The notes beneath the pieces were generated by a model. The model made no database searches. It worked only from the letters and a program-made list of their open reading frames with translations, and was not told the origin of the DNA. Positions 55,297-63,548 of a stretch of 64,000 nt of DNA are shown in pieces. This stretch comes from RGIG9060 sp036307825 (GTDB lineage: Bacteria > Spirochaetota > Spirochaetia > Treponematales > Treponemataceae). The position numbers and the translations under genes are program-made. The stretch spans positions 1 to 64,000 of the forward strand of contig JAXJWW010000073.1 in the NCBI GenBank assembly GCA_036307825.1. Direction: 5' to 3'. Numbering within the stretch: the first letter of the stretch is position 1; every line of letters starts with the position of its first letter.

Positions 55297-55329
55297 ATAT
55301 ACATTCTAACAAACAAAACTTTTAATACC

Positions 55330-55348
55330 ATTAAACTTGTAGTTTAAT
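55330..55348. promoter_or_regulatory. Second-family operator (ATTAAAC-N5-GTTTAAT)
   Basis: The only perfect palindrome of this family; 34 bp upstream of the 55296 start. Confidence 0.7.
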
Positions 55349-55405
55349 TCATATTTATTCTGACAATATCTTTATCTCCCCTACCCTACCGATCTTTTTC
55401 AAAAA

Positions 55406-56038
55406 GTAACAATTCTCTTAAAAAACAACTTGCATAAAATCTCACCCCAAAAGGTAACACTTCTACTAAAATTACAATAATTTTTCTTTCTATAAAAAAA
55501 GAAGTAACAGTTCTCTTAAAGTCAGAGAAAAATTAAATAGCAGATAGAAATTTTTTTTGGAAGCAAGGTAACAATTCTCTTAAATATAGAAAGAAAGTAT
55601 TCGTTGATAAAAAGGTAACAGTTCTCCTAAAAAAGAACTTTCGTTATTAGAAATGCAATTTTTTTCAAGAATTATTTTTTATGAATCTTGATGAACAAAA
55701 CTTTGTTGTAAAGAAAAGAAGTAACAGTTTTCTTAAATTAAAAGTAACAAATCTACTAAAGTTATTAACAAAATACTTGTGGAAATCTTGAGTTTTCCGT
55801 AACAGTTCTCTTAAAAATCAGAAAATTGTTATTTCTTTATATTGCAAGAAATTAACTTTTCTGTATAATAAATGTATAACAGTTCTCTTAAAAAAGAGTC
55901 ACAATTTTCTTAAATCTTCTATATATACTAATAATAACAAATAATATATTTAAAAACTAATAATAGTCACCAAAAAATGTGGAAAACTACAAATAATTTA
56001 GTAAAACTGTTACCTTCATTATTTAAGAGAAATGTTAC
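55406..56038. repeat. Plasmid origin region: iteron cluster
   Basis: Ten direct copies of a 17-bp iteron (consensus GTAACAGTTCTCTTAAA) start at 55406, 55454, 55504, 55568, 55615, 55721, 55744, 55799, 55876 and 55898; two inverted copies lie at 55998-56014 and 56022-56038, the last ending at the rep stop. Spacing is irregular (20-106 bp). Sequence between copies is AT-rich, as in duplex-opening regions. The cluster follows the rep gene rather than preceding it. The 742-base gap has no gene. Confidence 0.85.
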
Positions 56039-57031
56039 TTAAATATCAGTCGTAATTAAAGCATATCTAGGATCTTCTTTTAAAACAGGAGTAGGACTTT
56101 TATATAAAGTAATTCCTGTTCCATCTTTAGAAAAATCTATTTTAACTTCTGGATAATGCTTTAATTTTATTTCTTTAAGAAGCTCAACAATTCTTGCATA
56201 ATTTACATTTACAAGATTGCTATCTTTTCCTTCATCAACTGGAATAAATTGTTCAACAAGTTTATGACGAGGAATAAAAGTTGAATCAACTAACCCGTTA
56301 TTTCTATAAACTAACCAAGCATACAAATCTTTTCCAATTGGACTATCAATATTTTTGTAAACTTCATAATTGATAGGAACAGCATGCTGAATACAAAAAT
56401 CACAAAATTCTGGAGAAAGCAAAATTTTAAATCGCCCTACCCTTTTTGTTTCTGAACCATCATCAATTTCTTGATATTGAATACCAGTTGTGAATCGAAT
56501 ATTTCCTGTTGATTTTGTTGTTACAATGACATCTTTTTTTGGATATTGTCCATCTTCGTACATATCTTGAAATAAAATTCCATTTTTCAATTCTTTGATT
56601 TCTTGGTCAAAGGTGAAAGCTGCACTGGAAAAACATTCAAGTTGTTCTTTTATGTCTTTTCCTCGTTGTTTTGGAAGTTGAAGTTCTTTTAACAAATCTG
56701 CCATTGAAGCATATTCAATCATCAAAGAATTATTTTTGTTTGGAGAAATAACTGCATGTGTTGTTAAAATTGAAAGTAACAATCTTCCATATCTTCCGTA
56801 AGGAACATTTTTAGGAGAAGACAATGTTAAAGTTACACCATTACTTCCTTTTCTTACGAAAGTTGTTTTGTGAATATTTTTAAAAGGTAACGAAGCGGTT
56901 GTAAAAAAACTTGGAAGATAACCAATTTGTCTTTTTGACGGTTTAGTTTCTTCCAGAGAATTAAACAATTCATTAGTTGAATTATCTACAACTTGAAGTT
57001 CTGTTTTTTCAGATATTTTTTTTCTTCCCAT
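56039..57031 (-). CDS. repA: RepA-type plasmid replication initiator
   Basis: VPYGRYGRLLLSILTTHAVI near residue 85 followed by ASMADLLKELQLPKQRGKDI and, after the middle, FIPRHKLVEQFIPVDEGKDS...HYPEV match the pattern of plasmid-encoded RepA proteins (LPYGxxPRLLLxWLTTEAV). 330 residues, normal. The ATG at 57031 has no ribosome-binding site; an iteron occupies 57044-57060 just upstream, so the protein probably represses its own gene by binding there. It initiates replication at the iterons downstream. Partition genes lie next upstream on the same strand. Confidence 0.9.
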   Translation of the reverse strand: MGRKKISEKTELQVVDNSTNELFNSLEETKPSKRQIGYLPSFFTTASLPFKNIHKTTFVRKGSNGVTLTLSSPKNVPYGRYGRLLLSILTTHAVISPNKNNSLMIEYASMADLLKELQLPKQRGKDIKEQLECFSSAAFTFDQEIKELKNGILFQDMYEDGQYPKKDVIVTTKSTGNIRFTTGIQYQEIDDGSETKRVGRFKILLSPEFCDFCIQHAVPINYEVYKNIDSPIGKDLYAWLVYRNNGLVDSTFIPRHKLVEQFIPVDEGKDSNLVNVNYARIVELLKEIKLKHYPEVKIDFSKDGTGITLYKSPTPVLKEDPRYALITTDI

Positions 57032-57043
57032 GTTATTTTTTAG

Positions 57044-57060
57044 GTAACAGTTCTCTTAAA
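57044..57060. promoter_or_regulatory. Iteron in front of repA
   Basis: Exact GTAACAGTTCTCTTAAA, 12 bp upstream of the repA start. Consistent with autorepression by RepA. Confidence 0.75.
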
Positions 57061-57066
57061 CTTTCC

Positions 57067-57432
57067 CTACTCCCCTACTTTTTCAATTCCGTTACGAGAT
57101 ACTTTTAATCGTCCGGCTTTAACTTCTTTCATGATGTAATTTACTGCGTTTTCTACACCTTGAACTAAAGTAACTTCGTGTGCTGAAAAAAATGCTTTAA
57201 ATTCAGCTTTTTTTCCTCTTGAAAAATGTAAGTTTGCAACATCGTTGTATTTGCTTTTTGGTTCAGTTTTTTGAACTTCTACAGACTGAACAACTGGTGT
57301 TGCTGGAGTTTCAATATTTGGTTCTGGAGTATTATCTACTGATATATTGTTTGCAATTTGTGTTAAAAAATCATCAGGTAAAGAAGATGATTTAATTGGT
57401 GTGTTAGTTTTTACTTTTGTTGCAATCGCCAT
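57067..57432 (-). CDS. Small basic protein, putative ParB-like partner of ParA, 121 aa
   Basis: The N-terminal two thirds is low-complexity (TNTPIKSSSLP..., PEPNIETPATPVVQSVEVQK). The C-terminal 45 residues (FSRGKKAEFKAFFSAHEVTL, VENAVNYIMKEVKAGRLKVS) look like a small helical DNA-binding or dimer domain. GGAGG precedes the ATG, which lies 11 bases after parA. Position is that of the second partition gene; homology is not evident. Confidence 0.65.
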   Translation of the reverse strand: MAIATKVKTNTPIKSSSLPDDFLTQIANNISVDNTPEPNIETPATPVVQSVEVQKTEPKSKYNDVANLHFSRGKKAEFKAFFSAHEVTLVQGVENAVNYIMKEVKAGRLKVSRNGIEKVGE

Positions 57433-57443
57433 TTTCTTCCTCC

Positions 57444-58192
57444 TTATTTAATCAAGTCTGCAAGTTTTTTGAAGGCATCCAAAGTGTTTTGTTTTGCACC
57501 TTGTTGTTGAATTGTTTTTCTAAAAATTGTTGCAGATTTGAAATTTTGGTCCTGAGGAATTTCAACGATATTGAAATCTGTATTTTTTAGAGCTTCGATA
57601 ATTTCGTTTGCTAATTTGTAAGATTTGTTTACTTCGTTAAGAACGATAGTTTTGAAAACAGGATTGATGCGTTTTCGTTTTTGACAATCTTTTAAGTTGT
57701 TTCTGAAAATTTGAAGTCCGTCTTGTGAATATCCGTCGGCTTTTACAACTACTACAATTTCATCAACGGCAGCAAGAATATTTTCTTCAAAGGCTTCAAA
57801 TGCTGGAGATGTGTCAAAAATACAATAATCGAATCCGAGATTTTCAATTACATTTACAAGGTCAACGAAGATAAATGGTTCGCGAGTTGCTTGCATTGAG
57901 CGATACAATTTCAAATCATTTGTGTCTCCATCTGAAATTGCAAGTGTGGGAATCAAATATAAGTTTGGAACTGTGGTCGGAATAATTGCTTTTTCAACTT
58001 CAACTTTTCCGAATAACACTTCTCCTAAATCGTACTCAAAACTTTCGATAAGATTACTTGTGCTGTTGCCTTGGCTATCAGCATCTATCAATAAAACTTT
58101 TTTCCTTCCATTGCAAGTTGTGCTGCAAGTGATACACTAACGGTGGTTTTTCCTACCCCACCTTTCTGAATCGCAATAACTATCTTTTTCAA
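57444..58192 (-). pseudogene. parA: ParA-family partition ATPase, frame interrupted by one base
   Basis: From TTG 58192 (GGGAGGA ahead) the frame reads KKIVIAIQKGGVGKTTVSVS (deviant Walker A, KGGVGKTT) and LAAQLAMEGKK, then meets TGA at the A6 run 58103-58098. One more A restores KKVLLIDADSQGNSTSNLIE. The rest is intact: FDYCIFDTSPAFE (Walker B) and VVVKADGYSQDG. Restored, about 248 residues, full length. Because plasmid stability should need it, a sequencing error or slippage on the A-run is as likely as true loss. Confidence 0.85.
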
Positions 58193-58259
58193 AGTGTCCT
58201 CCCAAACCCATTGTTTTTACGATAGTAGAATTATAACATTTTTTATTAGAAATTGTCAA

Positions 58260-58410
58260 CTAAAAAATATTGCATATCTAATATATATTATAGAAAATAG
58301 TAGATATAGTAGAAAATATATATTAAAAAGTAGTATAGTAAATAGTGTAAGAAATAGTATAAATCTACTATAAAATAATATAAATCTAATAAAAAATAGT
58401 AGATTTATAA
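58260..58410. repeat. AT-rich repeat block upstream of parA
   Basis: Variants of ATAGTAGATATA, AGTATAAATCTACTA and AATAGTAGATTTATA recur about eight times, some inverted, in 150 bases of almost pure A/T. Located at 70-220 bp upstream of the parA start. Candidate centromere (parS) or operator for the partition genes. Confidence 0.5.
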
Positions 58411-58480
58411 AGACCTCACCAGATTGCTCAGGATGCGTCCAAAATAAAAAATCGACAAATATATCGACTGAAGTAAAAAT

Positions 58481-58501
58481 GGCTCTAAATAGGGCCTTTT
58501 T
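58481..58501 (+). terminator. Rho-independent terminator, no matching gene
   Basis: GGCTCT-AAAT-AGGGCC (one G-T pair) followed by TTTTT on the plus strand. No plus-strand gene ends here. It could end a short RNA starting in the AT-rich repeats, for example a counter-transcript to the parA leader. Confidence 0.5.
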
Positions 58502-58617
58502 GCGTATTTTTGAAGTTTTCATTTTTTTATAAAAAATAGTCAAATTCGTCTTAAAAATGATTCATATTTTTTGATTTTTAGAAAATTTTTTTTCATCACT
58601 TTTTCAATTTACAAAAA

Positions 58618-58636
58618 TTTAAACCAAAGGTTTAAT
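58618..58636. promoter_or_regulatory. Second-family operator (TTTAAAC-N5-GTTTAAT)
   Basis: Palindrome with CAAAG spacer; about 140 bp upstream of the PARG gene start. The rest of the 58193-58772 gap holds the AT-rich repeats, the terminator and no gene I can support. Confidence 0.55.
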
Positions 58637-58772
58637 TAATTTAATAAAAGTTGACTCTATAATGAAATTATTAATTTTTGAAAAAAATTTATTCTATCGT
58701 ATTTTGATAGTGTCGCTGAGATATAATTTTAATGTGATGAATTTCCTGCGAGGAATTTTAATTTTATTCAAT

Positions 58773-59643
58773 ATGAAGAATGTGATGCCTTTTTTTAAGA
58801 GAACTGTTACCCGAGAAGACAATATTCAGAATTTTAAAGATACTGAAAATCTTTGTAAAACAAATCTAAATCTGCAAAGGGCAATTTCAAAATCAAATGA
58901 AAATCAAAAATTGATTTTAGAAAATGAAGAAATTTTTTGCGAAAAAAAAAGTTTACGAAAATCCTGCAAAGATTTTGGTTACACCAAATCGAACTTTTAA
59001 AGTTGCGATGAATTATCCAGAAAAAAAAGTTGCAGTTTTAAATTTTGCTTCGGCCACAAATCCTGGTGGGGGAGTTGTATATGGTTCTTTTGCCCAAGAA
59101 GAATGTTTGTGTCGGAGTTCAACTTTGTATTTCAATTTGACAGAAGAAAAAATGCATAAAGGATTTTATTTGTCTCACATAAAACAACAAAATCCGTTAC
59201 ACAATGACGACATCATTTATACGCCAGAAGTTGTAATTTTCAAAACTGATACATCTTATCCAAAGCTTATGAAAGAAGAAAATTGGCAAACTGTAAATGT
59301 GATTACTTGTGCCGCTCCAAATCTTCGGGAAAAACCAAGCAATATTCATAATTCTGGAGATGGAAATGTTTCTGTTTCAATTAGTGATAATGAATTGCAA
59401 CTTTTACACGAAAAACGAGGCGCAAAGATTTTGGATGTGGCTCTTGCCGAAAAAAATCAAGTTGTAATTTTGGGCGCTTTTGGTTGTGGCGCATTTGGAA
59501 ATAAACCTGAAATCGTGGCAAAAGCGTACAAAAATCTAATTGAAAAATACAAGGTTGCTTTTGAAACAATTGAGTTTGCAGTTTATTGTTCTCCTCGAGA
59601 TGATTCGAATTATCGAATTTTCAAAAAAATTTTGGAAGGGTAG
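58773..59643 (+). pseudogene. PARG-like macrodomain protein (TIGR02452 type), one-base frameshift
   Basis: The first frame gives ENLCKTNLNLQRAISKSNEN and QKLILENEEIF, the N-terminal helical part typical of TIGR02452 proteins. At a run of nine A (58942-58950) it shifts to VYENPAKILVTPNRTFKVAM, then FASATNPGGGVVYGSFAQEE, the GGG...QEE signature of bacterial poly(ADP-ribose) glycohydrolases, and VVILGAFGCGAFGNKPEIVA. Eight A instead of nine join the two. Start uncertain (58737, 58773 or 58788). An iteron at 58794 lies inside the frame. Enzyme cuts ADP-ribose chains. Sequencing error not excluded. Confidence 0.8.
58794..58810. repeat. Inverted iteron inside the PARG reading frame
   Basis: TTTAAGAGAACTGTTAC is the exact complement of the iteron consensus. 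It lies 2.7 kb from the origin cluster and encodes FKRTVT in the PARG frame. Confidence 0.75.
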
Positions 59644-59690
59644 GGGAGTGTAGTTTTGTAAATTCTGAGGCGTGAATTTGTTCTCATTTT

Positions 59691-59707
59691 TTTAAGAGAA
59701 CTGTTAC
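59691..59707. repeat. Inverted iteron upstream of the phosphoesterase gene
   Basis: TTTAAGAGAACTGTTAC, exact, directly next to the second-family operator at 59714. Confidence 0.75.
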
Positions 59708-59713
59708 TTCAAA

Positions 59714-59732
59714 TTTAAACAACAAGTTTAAT
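59714..59732. promoter_or_regulatory. Second-family operator (TTTAAAC-N5-GTTTAAT)
   Basis: 34 bp upstream of the phosphoesterase start at 59766. ATGACG follows, the reverse form of the TGTCAT seen at other sites. Confidence 0.65.
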
Positions 59733-59765
59733 GACGGATGTTCTTTTTGAATCTATAATTTTTTT

Positions 59766-60542
59766 ATGATTTACATTACAGGCGATTTACACAACACATT
59801 TGATATGAATCATCTTTCTGTCAAAAAGATGAGAAATTATTGCTATTGGCAAAAGGCAAGTCACGAAGATATTACCAACGCCATAATTCTTGGGGATTTT
59901 GGGCTTCCTTGGTATGATTGCCCAGTTGATGAAGATGGCATTCATCCCACAGATAAGGGTGACAAATATTTGTTGCGATGGCTCAATGAAAAGCCCTTTA
60001 ACATTTTGGCGGTTATGGGAAATCATGAAAACTATAATATGATAGAAAAACTTCCAGAAGTTGAAATGTTTGGCGGAAAAGTTTTGAAGGTGAGCAAAAA
60101 TATTTTTTACCTAAAGCGCGGATATTTTTATAACATTGAAGGAAAGGATTTTTTAGTTTTAGGCGGGGCGGAAAGTCAGGACAAAGAATGGCGAAAATTA
60201 AATGTCAGTCTTTGGGAGCAAGAACTTTGGTCAGATGAAGAAGAAAATGCTTGTCTTTCTCGGATTTCAGAATATTGCGAAAAAAAGGGAAATCACGTGG
60301 ATTATATCGTTTCGCACACAGGTTCTATCGACGGAATTGCCTGTATCGAATCAAGTTGCGATGATCCAAAATATCGAGCAATATATGAAGAAGATAAAAC
60401 AGTTCGTTTTAACAATAAAGTCGATTCCCTTTTGACTTACGAAAAATGGTTTTTCGGACACTGGCACACAAGTTGGGGCTACGAAAATCGAAAAACAAGT
60501 AAGTACATTCCACTTTACGGAGCTGGATTTGTAATTAAATAA
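59766..60542 (+). CDS. Metallophosphoesterase, 258 aa
   Basis: ITGDLHNT (D-x-H), LGDFGLPW (GD), VMGNHENYNM (GNHE), VSHTG and FGHWHTSWGYENRK (GHxH) are complete. 258 residues. No ribosome-binding site is visible before the ATG at 59766 but it aligns with the broken copy at 51699. It heads a plus-strand run with 60565 and 60953. Enzymes of this type act on nucleotides, nucleic acids or proteins; the PHP protein two genes on is also a phosphoesterase, so the operon may handle nucleic-acid ends. Confidence 0.9.
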   Translation: MIYITGDLHNTFDMNHLSVKKMRNYCYWQKASHEDITNAIILGDFGLPWYDCPVDEDGIHPTDKGDKYLLRWLNEKPFNILAVMGNHENYNMIEKLPEVEMFGGKVLKVSKNIFYLKRGYFYNIEGKDFLVLGGAESQDKEWRKLNVSLWEQELWSDEEENACLSRISEYCEKKGNHVDYIVSHTGSIDGIACIESSCDDPKYRAIYEEDKTVRFNNKVDSLLTYEKWFFGHWHTSWGYENRKTSKYIPLYGAGFVIK

Positions 60543-60564
60543 AAACTATTGCCAGGAGGGTTTT

Positions 60565-60942
60565 ATGAAAGAATATATTTTATATATGTGTCCAGATTGT
60601 GATGTATTTTTATATGATGAAAACGGAAAATGTTATGGTGGGGAAGAAACAGTCACAATAGAAAATCAAGAAATAAATGTTTATATTTCAGGGTTGGATT
60701 CCTGGCTTTCTGAATATATGTGGCAAGTTTGTGTTCCTTGCGAAAGTGGAAAACTTTCTAGGGAAGAACTAAACAAAACTTTTGATTGGAAAGCTTTTCA
60801 TCAAACTGGAATTGAACTTGCAAAAGAAGTCAAAAAAAGACTTCCTCCATATGTAACACTAATTTATAAATCACCTTTTGAAGATATTTCGGGATTAATA
60901 AAACCAGATTTCATTATTGATGAAAATAGCAAACTGGAGTAA
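60565..60942 (+). CDS. Hypothetical protein, 125 aa
   Basis: CPDCDVFLYDENGKCYGGEE near the start has a CxxC pair, perhaps a metal site; the rest (ISGLDSWLSEYMWQVCVPCE, FDWKAFHQTGIELAKEVKKR) is unrecognised. CAGGAGG precedes the ATG. It lies 22 bases after the phosphoesterase and 10 before the PHP gene, so is part of one operon. Confidence 0.75.
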   Translation: MKEYILYMCPDCDVFLYDENGKCYGGEETVTIENQEINVYISGLDSWLSEYMWQVCVPCESGKLSREELNKTFDWKAFHQTGIELAKEVKKRLPPYVTLIYKSPFEDISGLIKPDFIIDENSKLE

Positions 60943-60952
60943 GCAATAGCTT

Positions 60953-62608
60953 ATGAAAGAAATATTTCACGTTCATACTTACAGATGCAAACACGGTTCA
61001 GATGAAAGTGACGAAAAATTGATTCAATGTGCAATTTCTCTTGGGGCGAAGAAAATCGTTTTTACAGACCATGTTCCGTTTCCTGAAAATCCTTTTAGAA
61101 ATCGGATGGAAATTGAAGAAATTGGCGAATATCTGGAAACGCTTTCTGCATTAAAAGAAAAGTATCAAAATCAAATTGATATAAAAATTGGTTTTGAAGT
61201 GGAATATTTACCAAAATATTTTGACTTTTATAAATCACTTCGGAAAAATCCCAAAGTTGATATTTTGATTTTAGGACAGCATTTTTATCAATGTGGAGAA
61301 AATGATTTCAGCTTCGACAAAGATTCTGATTTTAGAAAAGCTAATGAACATTTGGGCTGTTTTTCTTCCATGATAGAAGGCGTCAAAACTGGACTTTTTG
61401 ATTGCGTTGTTCATCCCGACAGATGCTTTAAGCGATGCAAAGAATGGACTTCTGAAATGGAAAATCTTTCAAAAGAATTGATAAATGCTGTTTTAGAAAA
61501 AGACATTCCGCTTGAAATCAATATTAGTTCTTACACAAAGTCTCATAAGAAAATTTTCTGGAAGGAATTCTGGGCTTTGGTGGAAAAACACAATCAAAGT
61601 TCTGATAAAAAGATAAAAACGGTAATCGGCGTGGACAGTCATTCTACGGAAGAAATGCGAGATAGGGTAGAGGTGGCGAAAATGGAATTTTGCAAAAAGG
61701 ATAAAAATGTGTCTGAATATTACAATATGGTTTTGGACGAAACTGAGCTTAAATGGTTTTTTGACCATATAATTGAAAAACCCCTTGAATATGAATCTTA
61801 TATGATTCTTTTAGCCTGTCGAGGGAAAAAACTAACTGAGGAAGAACAAGAGTTTACAAAGGTTGGTTCCCGTGGTGAAAAGATGAGAGAAGAATTGATC
61901 CATTGTCGTGGTGGCTTAAAACAAGAATGGAATTTTGATATTTACCGCCAAGCCTTTTACAGATACAACTGTGATAAGCGCTCTCTTTTAACTACTGCGG
62001 GAGTTCCTTATCCAGAACATGCAATGACTGTTTATTCTGTAATAAATCCATCAAATGAAATTAACTGTATAGAAGATACTTTTGAACATTACAATAATGA
62101 GCGAAAAAATCTAACTTCGGCAATTTTGCGCGGTTCAAAAGTTGGTGTGCAAGATCATCTTGTAAAAATGCCAAAGATTTTTGAGCATATGAAAAGTTGC
62201 CACGCAGCCCATACAAGCAGAAGAATTTGGCTTGATTTTGATATGGATATAAAATCTGAATATCGAAGTGTTGAAGTTTTTGAAGAATGTTACCAGATTT
62301 TGCACAAAGTAGGGCATGAGCTTTTTGGGAAAGGGAATTTTGCGATTATCAAAACAAATGGCGGATATCACACTTTGGTGAAAAAAAGTTGCCTAAAATT
62401 CAATCCTCAAAAATTTATTGATGAAGTTTATAATCAAGCTGAAAATCCCAACTTTCAAGAACATATTGCAGAATTTATGCTAAACGATTCTTACCACAAA
62501 ACGAAAACTGGTAACAATGTTGTAAAACGCTCCGCCATGATTCCGACTCCGGGTTGCCGCCAGTACGATAGTTTTCCTGTTGTGATGAACAAAGAAGATT
62601 TTGTGTAG
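60953..62608 (+). CDS. PHP-domain phosphoesterase fused to a primase-like C-terminal domain, 551 aa
   Basis: Residues 1-240 are a PHP domain of the histidinol-phosphatase type: FHVHTYRCKHGSDES, IVFTDHVPFP, IGFEVEYLP, LGQHFYQ, CVVHPDRCF, GVDSHST supply the metal ligands. Residues about 270-551 are a second domain. RRIWLDFDMDIKS followed by FAIIKTNGGYHTLVKKS looks like motifs I (hhhDhD) and II (sxH) of archaeo-eukaryotic primases, and MIPTPGCRQYDSFPVVMN ends it. PHP domains commonly pair with polymerases. The primase call is inference. Start: ATG at 60953, no clear ribosome-binding site, likely coupled. Confidence 0.75.
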   Translation: MKEIFHVHTYRCKHGSDESDEKLIQCAISLGAKKIVFTDHVPFPENPFRNRMEIEEIGEYLETLSALKEKYQNQIDIKIGFEVEYLPKYFDFYKSLRKNPKVDILILGQHFYQCGENDFSFDKDSDFRKANEHLGCFSSMIEGVKTGLFDCVVHPDRCFKRCKEWTSEMENLSKELINAVLEKDIPLEINISSYTKSHKKIFWKEFWALVEKHNQSSDKKIKTVIGVDSHSTEEMRDRVEVAKMEFCKKDKNVSEYYNMVLDETELKWFFDHIIEKPLEYESYMILLACRGKKLTEEEQEFTKVGSRGEKMREELIHCRGGLKQEWNFDIYRQAFYRYNCDKRSLLTTAGVPYPEHAMTVYSVINPSNEINCIEDTFEHYNNERKNLTSAILRGSKVGVQDHLVKMPKIFEHMKSCHAAHTSRRIWLDFDMDIKSEYRSVEVFEECYQILHKVGHELFGKGNFAIIKTNGGYHTLVKKSCLKFNPQKFIDEVYNQAENPNFQEHIAEFMLNDSYHKTKTGNNVVKRSAMIPTPGCRQYDSFPVVMNKEDFV

Positions 62609-62748
62609 TTCTGCAAAAAACTCGTTTTTTCTACGGTCTCATAAAATAACAATTCCTCTTTTCTTCAGTGTATTTAAACAAGAAACCAAAACAATTTAGT
62701 TTAAAAAAAGTTTTTTTGATGTATAATGAATTTGAAAGGAATTGATTT

Positions 62749-63425
62749 ATGACAGAATTTGACCCAAAAAAGAGAAAAAATATAAAAGAACCTTAGATTT
62801 GATTAGAGCCAAATATGAATTTTATGAAGCAGATGCTTCGGAAGATGATTGGATTTTTGAAAAAGATTCAATTGAAGATATAATTCGTGCATCAATAGAA
62901 ATTTTAGATAAAAAAATACAAAAAGTTTTATCAGAACAAGATAACCTATTCGGAGGGATGTCTTACGGCTTACCTGATGAATCTTCAAAAACATTCATAA
63001 ACAAAGAAATAAAAGAGTTAAAAAAAGAGAAAAAAGCATTAGAAGAAAGTTTAAAAAAATATTTAGAAGAAGGTTCAAAAAATCCTAAATTTTGTGATTT
63101 TATTTTGAAGAAGAAAAACGATTTAAACATAGTAAATCCTGCAGATATATACAAGCCTGTTTTGATGACTCGAAAAACATATCACAATGTAATTACAATT
63201 TATGATTACAAGCCTTCTTTTGAAACTTGCGTTCAATTTATTTTTAGTTTGAAATTAAATATGGAAGAATCCACAGAAATGCTAAGACTTGCAGGTCTTG
63301 CTTTTTCTGAAAGTGAATATCACAGAATTGTCAAATTCTATGTTGAGAATAAAGAATATAATTTTGATGATTTAAATAAGAGTTTATTAGATAATAATAT
63401 AAAACCGATAGGAAATTGTAAATAA
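62749..63425 (+). pseudogene. Hypothetical protein, about 225 aa, one-base frameshift near the start
   Basis: The ATG at 62749 (AAGGAA ahead) gives MTEFDPKK and then runs into TAG at 62794. With one extra A in the A6 run at 62766-62771 the frame continues as EKKYKRTLDLIRAKYEFYEA and so to 63425. The rest is intact: a long charged helical middle and VLMTRKTYHNVITIYDYKPS, FETCVQFIFSLKLNMEESTE, MLRLAGLAFSESEYHRIVKF at the end, a pattern seen at the C-termini of appr-1-p/HTH-linked proteins but not recognised with certainty. Sequencing error not excluded. Confidence 0.7.
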
Positions 63426-63470
63426 TTTAGAGTTTCACTTACTAGAGGGAATTTAACCCTATTTAAAATT

Positions 63471-63487
63471 GTTACTTTCAAAGTAAC
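63471..63487. promoter_or_regulatory. Palindrome GTTACTTT-C-AAAGTAAC upstream of the third XRE gene
   Basis: Perfect 8-bp arms around one base, 62 bp before the ATG at 63549. AGGGAATTTAACCCT at about 63446 is a second small palindrome. The CACCA/TGGTG element of the other two XRE genes is absent. Confidence 0.5.
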
Positions 63488-63548
63488 CTTTAAAACTTAA
63501 ATTTAAGTTAGAGTTTTCTTTGTAAATGCAATTTTAAGGAGAAGTGTA

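Noticed and set aside
62688..62708. Further second-family operator before the 62749 gene
   Set aside because: AAAC-AATTTA-GTTTAAA has wrong spacing and poor left arm; within chance for such AT-rich DNA.
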